From Saprospiraceae bacterium (GTDB lineage Bacteria > Bacteroidota > Bacteroidia > Chitinophagales > Saprospiraceae), in assembly GCA_022844565.1 (NCBI GenBank), contig JALHLK010000003.1, positions 62,001-126,000 of the forward strand: a stretch of DNA of 64,000 nt, written 5' to 3'. The translations under genes were made by a program, and so were the position numbers. The notes below the pieces were generated by a model, which saw only the letters and a list, made by a program, of their open reading frames with translations, did no database searches and had not been told where the DNA came from. Below are positions 19,054 to 26,408 of this stretch, one piece after another. Positions within the stretch are counted from its first letter, which is position 1; each line of letters starts with the position of its first letter.

Positions 19054-19087
19054 GGGTTGAATCTGCGGAGATTACCCCTTTTTTTAT
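19054..19087 (+). terminator. Rho-independent terminator after nrdA
   Basis: An imperfect hairpin GGGT-(TG)-AATCT / AGATT-ACCC with a GCGG loop is followed by a T-rich run. It ends the nrdBA transcript just before the promoter of the SNF2 gene. Confidence 0.6.
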
Positions 19088-19089
19088 TA

Positions 19090-19097
19090 TATATTTG
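19090..19097 (+). promoter_or_regulatory. -7 box (TATATTTG) of the SNF2 gene
   Basis: TATATTTG at this position overlaps an in-frame TTG at 19095 and so rules that codon out as a start for transcripts from this promoter. Initiation near 19104 leaves about 15 bases before the ATG at 19119. Confidence 0.55.
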
Positions 19098-19118
19098 CAC
19101 TCCAATTTTAAAAATTAT

Positions 19119-22025
19119 ATGAACGAGTTTAGTCTAGTTTATTGCATTCAGCCAATACACATCGGAGAACATACCATTCATTTACCTGCGGTATTTATTG
19201 CAACGTCTAAAGCTGGTGTACCACAGTATTTTTACAAAATAGTAACAAAAGAAATATTGGATAGTCTTGGAATTCATCCAAGCCAAGAGGTTAACTTTCT
19301 TATACAGCTATGTGAGGATAACACCATAGATGCTATCGAAACTCGTTTAAATAAGAATAAAAAGAAGCGTACCAATATTATAGAGCTTTTCAAAGATGAG
19401 GAAGTAAAAAATAGTGTAATCAGTAGACTAAATAGGGAGTTAGCTATCTTTTTCGACAAAATCAGTATGTTAAATGATCTACATCTGTACTATGATATCC
19501 AAAGAAAAATCTATTTACCTGATATAGAGTTAAAAATTCCGAGAAAAGATTTTGATTGCAAAATCATACTTGAGAAAACTTCGATAGGAATGAATTATCA
19601 ACTTCAATTAGATTGCCAAAATCATCTAGTGATACCCGCAGAAACAAATATTATCATACTCAATGATTCACCATGTTATCTCATAGTCCAAGACCATTTG
19701 TATTACAATTCTGTTATATCTGGTAAAAAAATATCACCTTTTTTGAAAAAGAAAGAAATATTTGTTCCGCAACGAACCATACCCGTGTATTTTAATAAAT
19801 TTATAAAAGACCTGGTAAGCAAGGTTGAAATTGAGGCAACAGGATTTGACTTTGAATCGCTTAGTCCATTGCCTATTATCAATTTGAAATTTACGGAAAA
19901 CTTAATGACAACATACCTAGAGTTGAGTGTGTTGTTTGATTATGGTGATGCTATGTTTATGTTAGAAGACAAGGCTACCAATAAAGTCAAGGTCGAAATT
20001 GATGAAAATGAACAGCCTAGAGTTTATAAAATTAATAGGAATCAAACAGAAGAAGCTAAATTACTGGATGAAATCATTGAATTGGGTTTTATTTTAAACG
20101 AATTTCGAAGATTAACTATTCCAGAAGTCGAAGATACTTTTGATGTTTTGGCTTATGTAATAAATTGTCGTGAATCATTAGCTAAAATTGGTGTAATTAT
20201 TATGCCACATACCGTATCCAACCACAAAATATCGTTACAAAAGGCCACTATTGATTTAAAATATATTAGGACTCAAGATTGGTTTGATATAAAAGCCATC
20301 ATAATGGTGGGTGAAATTGAAATCCCATTTATTAAACTTTTGAATCATATAAAGAATGGGACTCGCGAGTACCTTTTAACCAATGAGGAAGTATTTATTA
20401 TTCCTGTAGAATGGATAACCAAGTATTCTTTACTGAGTAAATTTTCTAATATTGAAGATGGCCGTATTTTATTATCCAAGGCTAATTTTCCAATCATAGA
20501 GGCATTAGAAGAGGTAAAAGTTGAGAATAAATCCAATGAAACCGACTTAATGACAAAACTACCACAAAGTCTAAATGCTACTTTAAGACCATACCAAATT
20601 GATGGGGCATTATGGATGATAGATCATTATATAAATGGACTTGGTATCTGTTTGGCAGACGACATGGGTCTTGGTAAGACCTTACAAACGATTGCACTTT
20701 TGTTATATGTGAAAGAAAACCATATTTTAAATCAGGAACAAAGTAAAGGACCGAGTATACAGCTTTCGCTATTTGAAAACTATGCTAGCTTTAGAAACAG
20801 TCTCAAGACCCTCATAGTCTTGCCATCATCTTTACTATTCAATTGGGAGTCGGAGCTTAGAAAATTTTCGCCACAACTTATGGTAAAAAGACATACCGGT
20901 CCTGGTAGAACGCATAAGTATCAAGATTTAGAAAACTTCGATGTAGTCTTGACAACATATCAGACAGCTTTGCGAGATGAGAAGTTGTTTCAGAAGATAG
21001 ATTTTAGGATGATTATCTTAGATGAAAGTCATTATATAAAGAATAAGGATTCCTTAATATTCAAATCTTTAAGCAAATTGCACGCTTATCAACGAATATC
21101 GTTAAGTGGTACACCTATAGAAAATTCTCTAAGTGATTTATGGTCTCAAATGCAATTTATTAATCCGCGAATTTTAAGTGATTTTCCTTTTTTTAATAAG
21201 CATTTCAAAATTCCAATCGAAAATAATAGAAATCCTCAACGCATCGAGGAATTAAATTCACTAATACGACCTTTTTTATTGCGGAGAACAAAACGTCAAG
21301 TATTACAAGATTTACCTGAAATGGATGAATTAGTTGTGTATTCAGAGATGGATGAAGGTCAAAGTAAATTGTATCAATCAGAAAAATCCTATGTAAGAAA
21401 TCAGATACTGGGCGCTTTGAATAGTGGTGAATCGGAGAATAGTCTAAACGTATTAAATGCCCTGATGCGCTTGAGGCAGCTAGCCAATCATCCGATTCTG
21501 GTTGGGATGGAAGAAGAAAGTAGTAAGTATAAGGACGTGACTGCTACAATAAATGAAATTGTTCTAGCAGAAAACAATGTTTTGATTTTTTCTAGTTTTG
21601 TTAAACATCTGGATATTTATGAAACATACTTGCAAGAACAAGGAATAGGGTATGCCAAGCTTACTGGAGAACTTGATGGGAAGCACAGAGAAATGGAGGT
21701 CCAAAAATTTATGTCACAACCTGATTGTAAAGTGTTTCTGATGTCAATAAAAGCGGGCGGTGTAGGTTTGAATCTGACTAAAGCAAATTATGTGATCATC
21801 TTAGACCCCTGGTGGAATCCTTTTGTAGAACATCAAGCTATAGCAAGAGCACACCGGATGGGACAAGAAAATAAAGTTAGCGTCCTCAGATTTATAGCTA
21901 AGGATACCGTTGAAGAAAAGATTTTATCACTTCAAAAGAATAAGATGCATTTAGCAGCTGAGTTTGTGGATGTTGGTGATTTTCCTAGTTTGGGAAAAGA
22001 GGAGTTGAGGTTGCTTGTAGAGTAA
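19119..22025 (+). CDS. SNF2-family DEAD/DEAH-box helicase
   Basis: A protein of about 968 residues; the ATG at 19119 (MNEFSLVYCIQ) is chosen over an upstream TTG. The first 480 residues are divergent beta-rich sequence without a recognised motif. The SNF2 motor follows: LRPYQIDGALWM, Walker A DDMGLGKT near 513-520, LPSSLLFNWESEL, DESH near 635, LSGTPIENSLSDLW, then helicase C with SIKAGGVGLNLT and DPWWNPFVEHQAIARAHRMGQ. These enzymes translocate on double-stranded DNA and, in bacteria, help recycle RNA polymerase or remodel DNA-protein complexes (RapA-like). No methyltransferase or defence partner adjoins it, so a housekeeping role is favoured. Confidence 0.88.
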   Translation: MNEFSLVYCIQPIHIGEHTIHLPAVFIATSKAGVPQYFYKIVTKEILDSLGIHPSQEVNFLIQLCEDNTIDAIETRLNKNKKKRTNIIELFKDEEVKNSVISRLNRELAIFFDKISMLNDLHLYYDIQRKIYLPDIELKIPRKDFDCKIILEKTSIGMNYQLQLDCQNHLVIPAETNIIILNDSPCYLIVQDHLYYNSVISGKKISPFLKKKEIFVPQRTIPVYFNKFIKDLVSKVEIEATGFDFESLSPLPIINLKFTENLMTTYLELSVLFDYGDAMFMLEDKATNKVKVEIDENEQPRVYKINRNQTEEAKLLDEIIELGFILNEFRRLTIPEVEDTFDVLAYVINCRESLAKIGVIIMPHTVSNHKISLQKATIDLKYIRTQDWFDIKAIIMVGEIEIPFIKLLNHIKNGTREYLLTNEEVFIIPVEWITKYSLLSKFSNIEDGRILLSKANFPIIEALEEVKVENKSNETDLMTKLPQSLNATLRPYQIDGALWMIDHYINGLGICLADDMGLGKTLQTIALLLYVKENHILNQEQSKGPSIQLSLFENYASFRNSLKTLIVLPSSLLFNWESELRKFSPQLMVKRHTGPGRTHKYQDLENFDVVLTTYQTALRDEKLFQKIDFRMIILDESHYIKNKDSLIFKSLSKLHAYQRISLSGTPIENSLSDLWSQMQFINPRILSDFPFFNKHFKIPIENNRNPQRIEELNSLIRPFLLRRTKRQVLQDLPEMDELVVYSEMDEGQSKLYQSEKSYVRNQILGALNSGESENSLNVLNALMRLRQLANHPILVGMEEESSKYKDVTATINEIVLAENNVLIFSSFVKHLDIYETYLQEQGIGYAKLTGELDGKHREMEVQKFMSQPDCKVFLMSIKAGGVGLNLTKANYVIILDPWWNPFVEHQAIARAHRMGQENKVSVLRFIAKDTVEEKILSLQKNKMHLAAEFVDVGDFPSLGKEELRLLVE

Positions 22026-22145
22026 TAAAGAAGTAATACCAATTCTTATTATACAATTGTCCAATATATTGACTCTATGTCAATTTATGTGGGTAAATAT
22101 AGATCGTACCTATGGCACTCAATAATTAATTATAGTTTGTATCTA

Positions 22146-22159
22146 CGGTTTAAAAACCG
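22146..22159. other. Short perfect hairpin in the convergent gap
   Basis: CGGTTT and AAACCG are separated by two bases between the SNF2 and DUF6503 genes. It lacks a T run, so it is a weak terminator candidate at best. Nothing else is recognised in 22026-22237. Confidence 0.3.
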
Positions 22160-22237
22160 CAGTTACAAAATTTGTCAACCCTACGGGTCTGAATGCTCTT
22201 ACTATTATACTTCTAAGATGTATGTGAAGTAATCATT

Positions 22238-22969
22238 CTATTTCTTACCCTTATAATTATTCTGCTCAATCTTTGATAGTAATTTATACTTACCATCTTT
22301 AAAGGCTTGATCATATAGGTTAGCTGGTATTTCTTTATCTAAAATTTGGTAATTCTCGTAATTTTGGTAGGTTATACCATCGATCACATCTCTTTTGATC
22401 ACTTTTCTTAGCCTTGGCCCACCGTTGGCATAGGCCAAATAATCTACTAAATTGGTTTGTTTATTAATCCAGTAACAGTAGATATCTTCATGATCTCGCC
22501 CGCCTCCTTCTTCATCAAACCATACCTTGATTTTGTGATAATCATTGTTCTCAAATGTTGTTTCTCCTAAATATTCAAGATTCACTGCCTTGTCAAGAAG
22601 TTTATAAGGCAACAGCATAAAATAGGCTACAGAATTTGTAGATTCTTTATATCTTCTTTGATCTTTTTCAGAAAGTTCTACTTTTTTACCATTGATGGAT
22701 CTAGTAAAATTACCATTGTCAAGCACATCTTCTATTTTATTGCCGGTAGAATCAGTGAAGTTTCTCTGATAAAAATAAGTGTTTTTATTTAACTTGATGC
22801 GATAAGAAAATTGCCTAAAATCAAATGCTACGTCTAGATTTTTATAGTTTTTACCTCCATGGGCATCGACAGTCTTTTTAATGATTTCTAATGCTTTTTG
22901 ATCATTTTTTTTCTGACCTATTAGGATAGTTGACGATAGAATTAAAAAGTAAAGGATAATTTTATGCAT
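22238..22969 (-). CDS. Secreted DUF6503 (LolA-like fold) protein
   Basis: A 243-residue protein with a signal peptide (MHKIILYFLILSSTILIGQ). The mature part matches the Bacteroidota DUF6503 pattern: ALEIIKKTVDAHGG near the N-terminus, DFRQFSYRI, GETTFENNDYHKIKVWF and YCYWINKQTNLVDYLAY, with a predicted half-barrel of beta strands as in LolA/LppX-type lipid carriers. Function is unknown; periplasmic lipid or lipoprotein handling is only suggested by the fold. It begins 3 bases after the CAP gene and is surely co-transcribed with it. Confidence 0.7.
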   Translation of the reverse strand: MHKIILYFLILSSTILIGQKKNDQKALEIIKKTVDAHGGKNYKNLDVAFDFRQFSYRIKLNKNTYFYQRNFTDSTGNKIEDVLDNGNFTRSINGKKVELSEKDQRRYKESTNSVAYFMLLPYKLLDKAVNLEYLGETTFENNDYHKIKVWFDEEGGGRDHEDIYCYWINKQTNLVDYLAYANGGPRLRKVIKRDVIDGITYQNYENYQILDKEIPANLYDQAFKDGKYKLLSKIEQNNYKGKK

Positions 22970-22972
22970 GGT

Positions 22973-23491
22973 TTAATTTTTATTTTGACTTAATTTTTGT
23001 TCTTTTTTGTTAAAAGGTTTCCCTAGATGAAGTACCCAATATCCTTTATATTCAGCGAGACCCATTTCGGTAAATCTATTATCCATCATTAATTTGCAAT
23101 GAGTAAAACTATTTTTCCAATCAACTACCAACTGCGCAATATCAGATTGGCCTTGTCCTAAATTTTCACCTATAAACTGCCAGTCATAATTAAAATCCTG
23201 AACGCGGTCTCCAATATTCTTTTGATTTGGTCCTACGTGACTAAAGAAATTATTTTCATGCATATATTTAGCATAATGTAAAGAACTTAGGTATAACGTA
23301 TCGTTCCATTGTATTTCATCAATAGGGGGATAATACTTCCTCCCGCATTTGCAACCCGATGTTCTTACAGAATTAATAGCTTCGACAAATTCATTTTTAG
23401 CGATAGATTGACCTTTTAATTCTTGTTTAGGAAAAATTGACAATCCAAAGAAGAGGATACAAAAGCAATATTTTAGATAAGTTTTAATCAA
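22973..23491 (-). CDS. Secreted CAP/SCP-like protein
   Basis: A 172-residue protein with a signal peptide ending near LKGQS. Residues 30-165 form a CAP domain: FVEAINSVR, LSSLHYAKYM, FFSHVGPNQKNIGDRV, FIGENLGQG, VVDWKNSFTHCKLMMDNRFTEMGLAEY and WVLHLG. The two His and the Glu of the CAP pocket (HV near the middle, GENL, and FTHC) are visible. A SGCKCGRKYYPP insertion with clustered cysteines lies near residues 45-56, a feature seen in some Bacteroidota CAP proteins. Function of bacterial CAP proteins is largely unknown. It leads a two-gene operon with the DUF6503 gene. Confidence 0.8.
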   Translation of the reverse strand: MIKTYLKYCFCILFFGLSIFPKQELKGQSIAKNEFVEAINSVRTSGCKCGRKYYPPIDEIQWNDTLYLSSLHYAKYMHENNFFSHVGPNQKNIGDRVQDFNYDWQFIGENLGQGQSDIAQLVVDWKNSFTHCKLMMDNRFTEMGLAEYKGYWVLHLGKPFNKKEQKLSQNKN

Positions 23492-23656
23492 ATTGTAGCG
23501 TATTATTTTAATATTTTGAAGATGTGGTAATACAAGATAAACTAATCTTAGATCTTTTCTTTGTGAAAATAACTCATAAAGGCGGATATATATAATAAAA
23601 CCTAGGTGATTTAACTAAAAAATAACCATTTCAGGCTGATAGTATTTGAAGTATTC

Positions 23657-23718
23657 AAAGGCATCAATCATATTACAAAAATATATAATTTATAAAATTT
23701 AAAAATATTGATGCCTTT
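23657..23718. repeat. 12-bp perfect inverted repeat around an AT-only spacer
   Basis: AAAGGCATCAAT (23657-23668) and ATTGATGCCTTT (23707-23718) are exact complements separated by 38 bases of almost pure A/T. It may form a long stem-loop or be the core of a decayed element. The surrounding 23492-23825 is otherwise AT-rich with no gene. Confidence 0.6.
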
Positions 23719-23825
23719 ATCAATAAATAATTTAAAACATATACATTATAATTAATTGATAAACAATGTTTAAAGCATTACAATAAATAATTATAAATAT
23801 TAATTAAAATAATTTGAATTATATA

Positions 23826-23856
23826 TTGTAAATATTAATAATATGTAATATCTTTG
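23826..23856 (+). promoter_or_regulatory. Promoter TTG-N20-TATCTTTG of a small RNA
   Basis: TTG at 23826-23828 and TATCTTTG at 23849-23856 are spaced by 20 bases, a good Bacteroidota promoter. No gene follows on this strand: the next gene is convergent, and a terminator stands about 75 bases downstream. Confidence 0.65.
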
Positions 23857-23862
23857 TATCGT

Positions 23863-23961
23863 TGATTTAATGAAACACACCATATGTTAGACCAAAGAAT
23901 AATGAGTTTTGGTTATTAAATTGAGTAATGCCCGGGGAAAAGTCTCACGGGCTTTTTTTTT
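23863..23961 (+). ncRNA. Probable small RNA of about 99 nt
   Basis: The unit runs from the predicted start (23863) to the T run of an intrinsic terminator. It can form hairpin ACCAAA (23891-23896) / TTTGGT (23908-23913), followed by a single-stranded ATTAAATTGAGTAAT and the terminator hairpin. Only tiny frames exist (for example MKHTIC), so a non-coding role is favoured. Bacteroidota carry several described small RNA motifs, such as Flavo-1; whether this is one of them cannot be decided by eye. Confidence 0.6.
23930..23961 (+). terminator. Strong intrinsic terminator
   Basis: GCCCG (23930-23934) pairs with CGGGC (23948-23952), followed by nine T residues. It closes the small RNA unit. The gene converging from the right stops at 23966, and the minus strand lacks a T run after the stem. 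Confidence 0.85.
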
Positions 23962-23965
23962 ATAC

Positions 23966-24748
23966 CTACTTTATTTTTTCATTGTTTTGTGATAGCCAAA
24001 CATCAAATTCTCCTTTTTTCCATGGCATACCATAGTCAAAATTGTTTGGCCAAGGGTAGTGTTTGATTCCATCTTCATTAAAAAATGGCATTTTACTTAG
24101 TTGGCCTAATCTTTTCGCAGGATTGCCTGTAATAAAACTATCGTCTTCATATTCTCCACCTACAGTAGAATTCGCTCCAACAAGGCAATGCTTGCCAATG
24201 TTTGTACCTGGTAAAAGGACGGCTCCTGTGGTAATCTGACTATATGAACCAATGGTAGCACCTTTTAAACTTGTAGATGGCGGGGTTGGGTCATTGGTCA
24301 CGACTACGTAAGGATATATAAAAACATAATCTTCAAATTGACTGTACTTACCTATCGAAATATAACTGTGTAATCGATTATAATCACCTAAAATACAATG
24401 TCCTTGTATATCTACGCTATTACCAAACATACAATGATCGCCTGTGACCGTCTCCTCTCTAATCATGATCCGATGACCTGTCACTAATTCGTTACCGAGT
24501 TTAGCACCTGCGTAGATGATAGCATGGCTTCTGATTAAGGTATTTTCTCCAATGTAAGTCGGCTGGTTAACATAATTTTCAATATTGTAATAATCTGATA
24601 AAGGTTCTCCGATTATACAATCATTACATATCGTTGTGTTTTTGCCAATAATCACATTATCGTAGATCGTACAATTATCACCAATCTTTACATTGTGACC
24701 TAACGCTACATTATTACCGATATGAATATTTCGCTTGTTAAACTTCAA
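23966..24748 (-). CDS. Left-handed beta-helix (hexapeptide) acyltransferase
   Basis: A 260-residue protein built from hexapeptide repeats ([LIV]-G-x-x-x-x) from residue 8 to about 215: IHIGNNVALGHNVKIGDNC, then DNVIIGKNTTI, later YNRLHSYISIGKYSQFEDY and ATIGSYSQITTGAVLLPGTNIGKHCLVGANS. The end of the helix has GNPAKRLG, typical of sugar O/N-acetyltransferases. These trimers move an acyl group from CoA or ACP to a sugar or amine. It is the last gene of an operon with an acyl carrier protein and an adenylate-forming enzyme (51-base gap), so an ACP-bound acyl donor is a reasonable inference. The acceptor is unknown. Its tail (PFFNEDGIKHYPWP) is extra. Confidence 0.85.
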   Translation of the reverse strand: MKFNKRNIHIGNNVALGHNVKIGDNCTIYDNVIIGKNTTICNDCIIGEPLSDYYNIENYVNQPTYIGENTLIRSHAIIYAGAKLGNELVTGHRIMIREETVTGDHCMFGNSVDIQGHCILGDYNRLHSYISIGKYSQFEDYVFIYPYVVVTNDPTPPSTSLKGATIGSYSQITTGAVLLPGTNIGKHCLVGANSTVGGEYEDDSFITGNPAKRLGQLSKMPFFNEDGIKHYPWPNNFDYGMPWKKGEFDVWLSQNNEKIK

Positions 24749-24799
24749 TTATAGATTTACTTTTGACTTTGGATAAGTGCAAAAACCAAGCCAAAACAT

Positions 24800-26017
24800 T
24801 TATTCACCTTTGCCCGTGCGGCTTAAAGGCAGCTCTTTGTAAAATTTGAATATGCGAGGTATTTTATATTCTACAAGTAAATTTCGTAATTGTCCTCTGA
24901 TCTCAGATTCTAATAGTTCTAAATCACTTGCTATATCACATAGCAGAATATTGGTGGTTACGGAATTCGGTTTTATGTATACTCTCGCATTTTTTATACC
25001 TTCCAAACCAAGAATCACATCCTTAACCTCAGATAGATTGACATTATATCCTCCTATATTAACAATCGTATTAGCCCTTTTTATGAATTTGAATTTTAGG
25101 GGTTGAGTAGAAACAATTTCAACAAGATCGTTGGTATCATACCAAGAATTATCATCATTTTCTGAATTATCCAAATAGGATTGATGAATAAATAGCCGAT
25201 TATTTTGAATTTTCAAATAGTTTTCTTGATTTTCATCAATTGTAAATATTTCATTTTCTGAAGCGATCAATGTCCCTGCTTCTGTTGATGCATATATATT
25301 TTTAAATTTTGCATTTGGAATGGCAATAGCCAATGAATTATAAACATTTTGGTCAATTTTCTCACCACCAAATGAGATGACTTTTATGCTATCTATTTTA
25401 ATGGAAATGGGTAAAATTTGGCGATAAAAACTTGAAGTTGCAGCGATGTGCGTGATTTTATAAGAAGATATGACATCTATAATTGATAATGGGTTACAAC
25501 CTATTAATCTTATAAGTTGATTCTGATTTAATATGGCTTGTAGAAAGACTTGTACACCAGCTATATGTGAGGGGTTATATGCTAATCCCCAAATGCTATC
25601 ATGATATTTTTCATTGACTTTGATGTGTCTAGTAATGGATTCCCATGAATGTACCACTTTTTTTGGTAACCCAGTGGTACCTGAAGAATAAAGTGTGAGA
25701 GACCAATTGATTTTTGGCTTTTTTAATTCATTAATGAAATCATCTTCAGTCTTAAGAGATGAATTTAAATCAAATTCATATTTTGATAGTTTGGCAGGCA
25801 TTGGTAAATGTGCCTTTTCATTTTGAGTGAAATAGCCATCAATTAGGGTGACTTGCTGATCCAAAAGAATAGAAATGATTAATTTTTTGAATAAAGTATA
25901 AAAACACTTTTCTTCAATTAATTCATCTAAGCAGGGACTCTTTCTTATGTCTTGTAATAGTTCCACATAAGAAATATTTTGATCTAAAATTGGATCAAAG
26001 TAAAAAGGCCTACTCAC
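24800..26017 (-). CDS. Adenylate-forming acyl ligase, short C-terminus
   Basis: A 405-residue ANL-superfamily enzyme that activates a carboxylate as acyl-AMP. Seen are the P-loop YSSGTTGLPKK (110-120), SFGGEKID, YASTEAG near 245, WYDTNDL near 290 and IVNIGGYNVNLSEV in the hinge/C-terminal domain. The end is SRTGKGE then stop: the catalytic-Lys motif (PxTxxGKxxR in relatives) is present but the protein stops right after it. The N-terminal part is also shorter than in acyl-CoA synthetases, nearer MenE size. It overlaps the upstream ACP gene by 8 bases, so it probably loads an acid onto that ACP. Confidence 0.82.
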   Translation of the reverse strand: MSRPFYFDPILDQNISYVELLQDIRKSPCLDELIEEKCFYTLFKKLIISILLDQQVTLIDGYFTQNEKAHLPMPAKLSKYEFDLNSSLKTEDDFINELKKPKINWSLTLYSSGTTGLPKKVVHSWESITRHIKVNEKYHDSIWGLAYNPSHIAGVQVFLQAILNQNQLIRLIGCNPLSIIDVISSYKITHIAATSSFYRQILPISIKIDSIKVISFGGEKIDQNVYNSLAIAIPNAKFKNIYASTEAGTLIASENEIFTIDENQENYLKIQNNRLFIHQSYLDNSENDDNSWYDTNDLVEIVSTQPLKFKFIKRANTIVNIGGYNVNLSEVKDVILGLEGIKNARVYIKPNSVTTNILLCDIASDLELLESEIRGQLRNLLVEYKIPRIFKFYKELPLSRTGKGE

Positions 26018-26243
26018 TTATGAAAGTAAGTTTTTCAAACACTTCTTGTAAAGTATTGGTATTTCCATTTTCAAATATGTCAATTTCAAACTCTGATTCG
26101 AGCCTCACCGTTAATTCAGCTAAGTCTAGAGAGTCTAAATCTAGGTCTTTCCTTAGGTCTAAAACTGAATGAAATTCTTGTAATTTCTTTTTGCCACGGT
26201 TTTCTAAAACAGTATTCAAGATTCTTAAAATCTTATTCTCCAT
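26010..26243 (-). CDS. Acyl carrier protein
   Basis: A 77-residue acidic four-helix protein. The phosphopantetheine site is DSLD with Ser38, followed by LAELTVRLESEFEIDI, the recognition helix. It is not the fatty-acid AcpP by context: it heads an operon with an adenylate-forming enzyme (8-base overlap) and a hexapeptide acyltransferase, as in dedicated acyl-transfer pathways. A 4'-phosphopantetheinyl transferase is required in trans. It would carry the acyl group made by the ligase. Confidence 0.85.
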   Translation of the reverse strand: MENKILRILNTVLENRGKKKLQEFHSVLDLRKDLDLDSLDLAELTVRLESEFEIDIFENGNTNTLQEVFEKLTFISE

Positions 26244-26327
26244 AAAAAATTTAGTACTTTAGATGATGTTAATAGTCGTGGTTAGGAGATCGTTAATTAT
26301 TTTGTAAAGGCTTTTTTAAAGTGAGCG

Positions 26328-26335
26328 CAAAAGTA
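26328..26335 (-). promoter_or_regulatory. -7 box (TACTTTTG on minus strand) of the ACP operon
   Basis: The minus strand reads TACTTTTG, matching TAnnTTTG, 85 bases before the ACP start. No clear -33 element is seen. Confidence 0.5.
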
Positions 26336-26408
26336 AAAATATTACTTGGCTGTAAAAGAAATATTATGTTTTTTTTTATATAAAATTTTGGTTTTAAAAA
26401 CGGCAATT

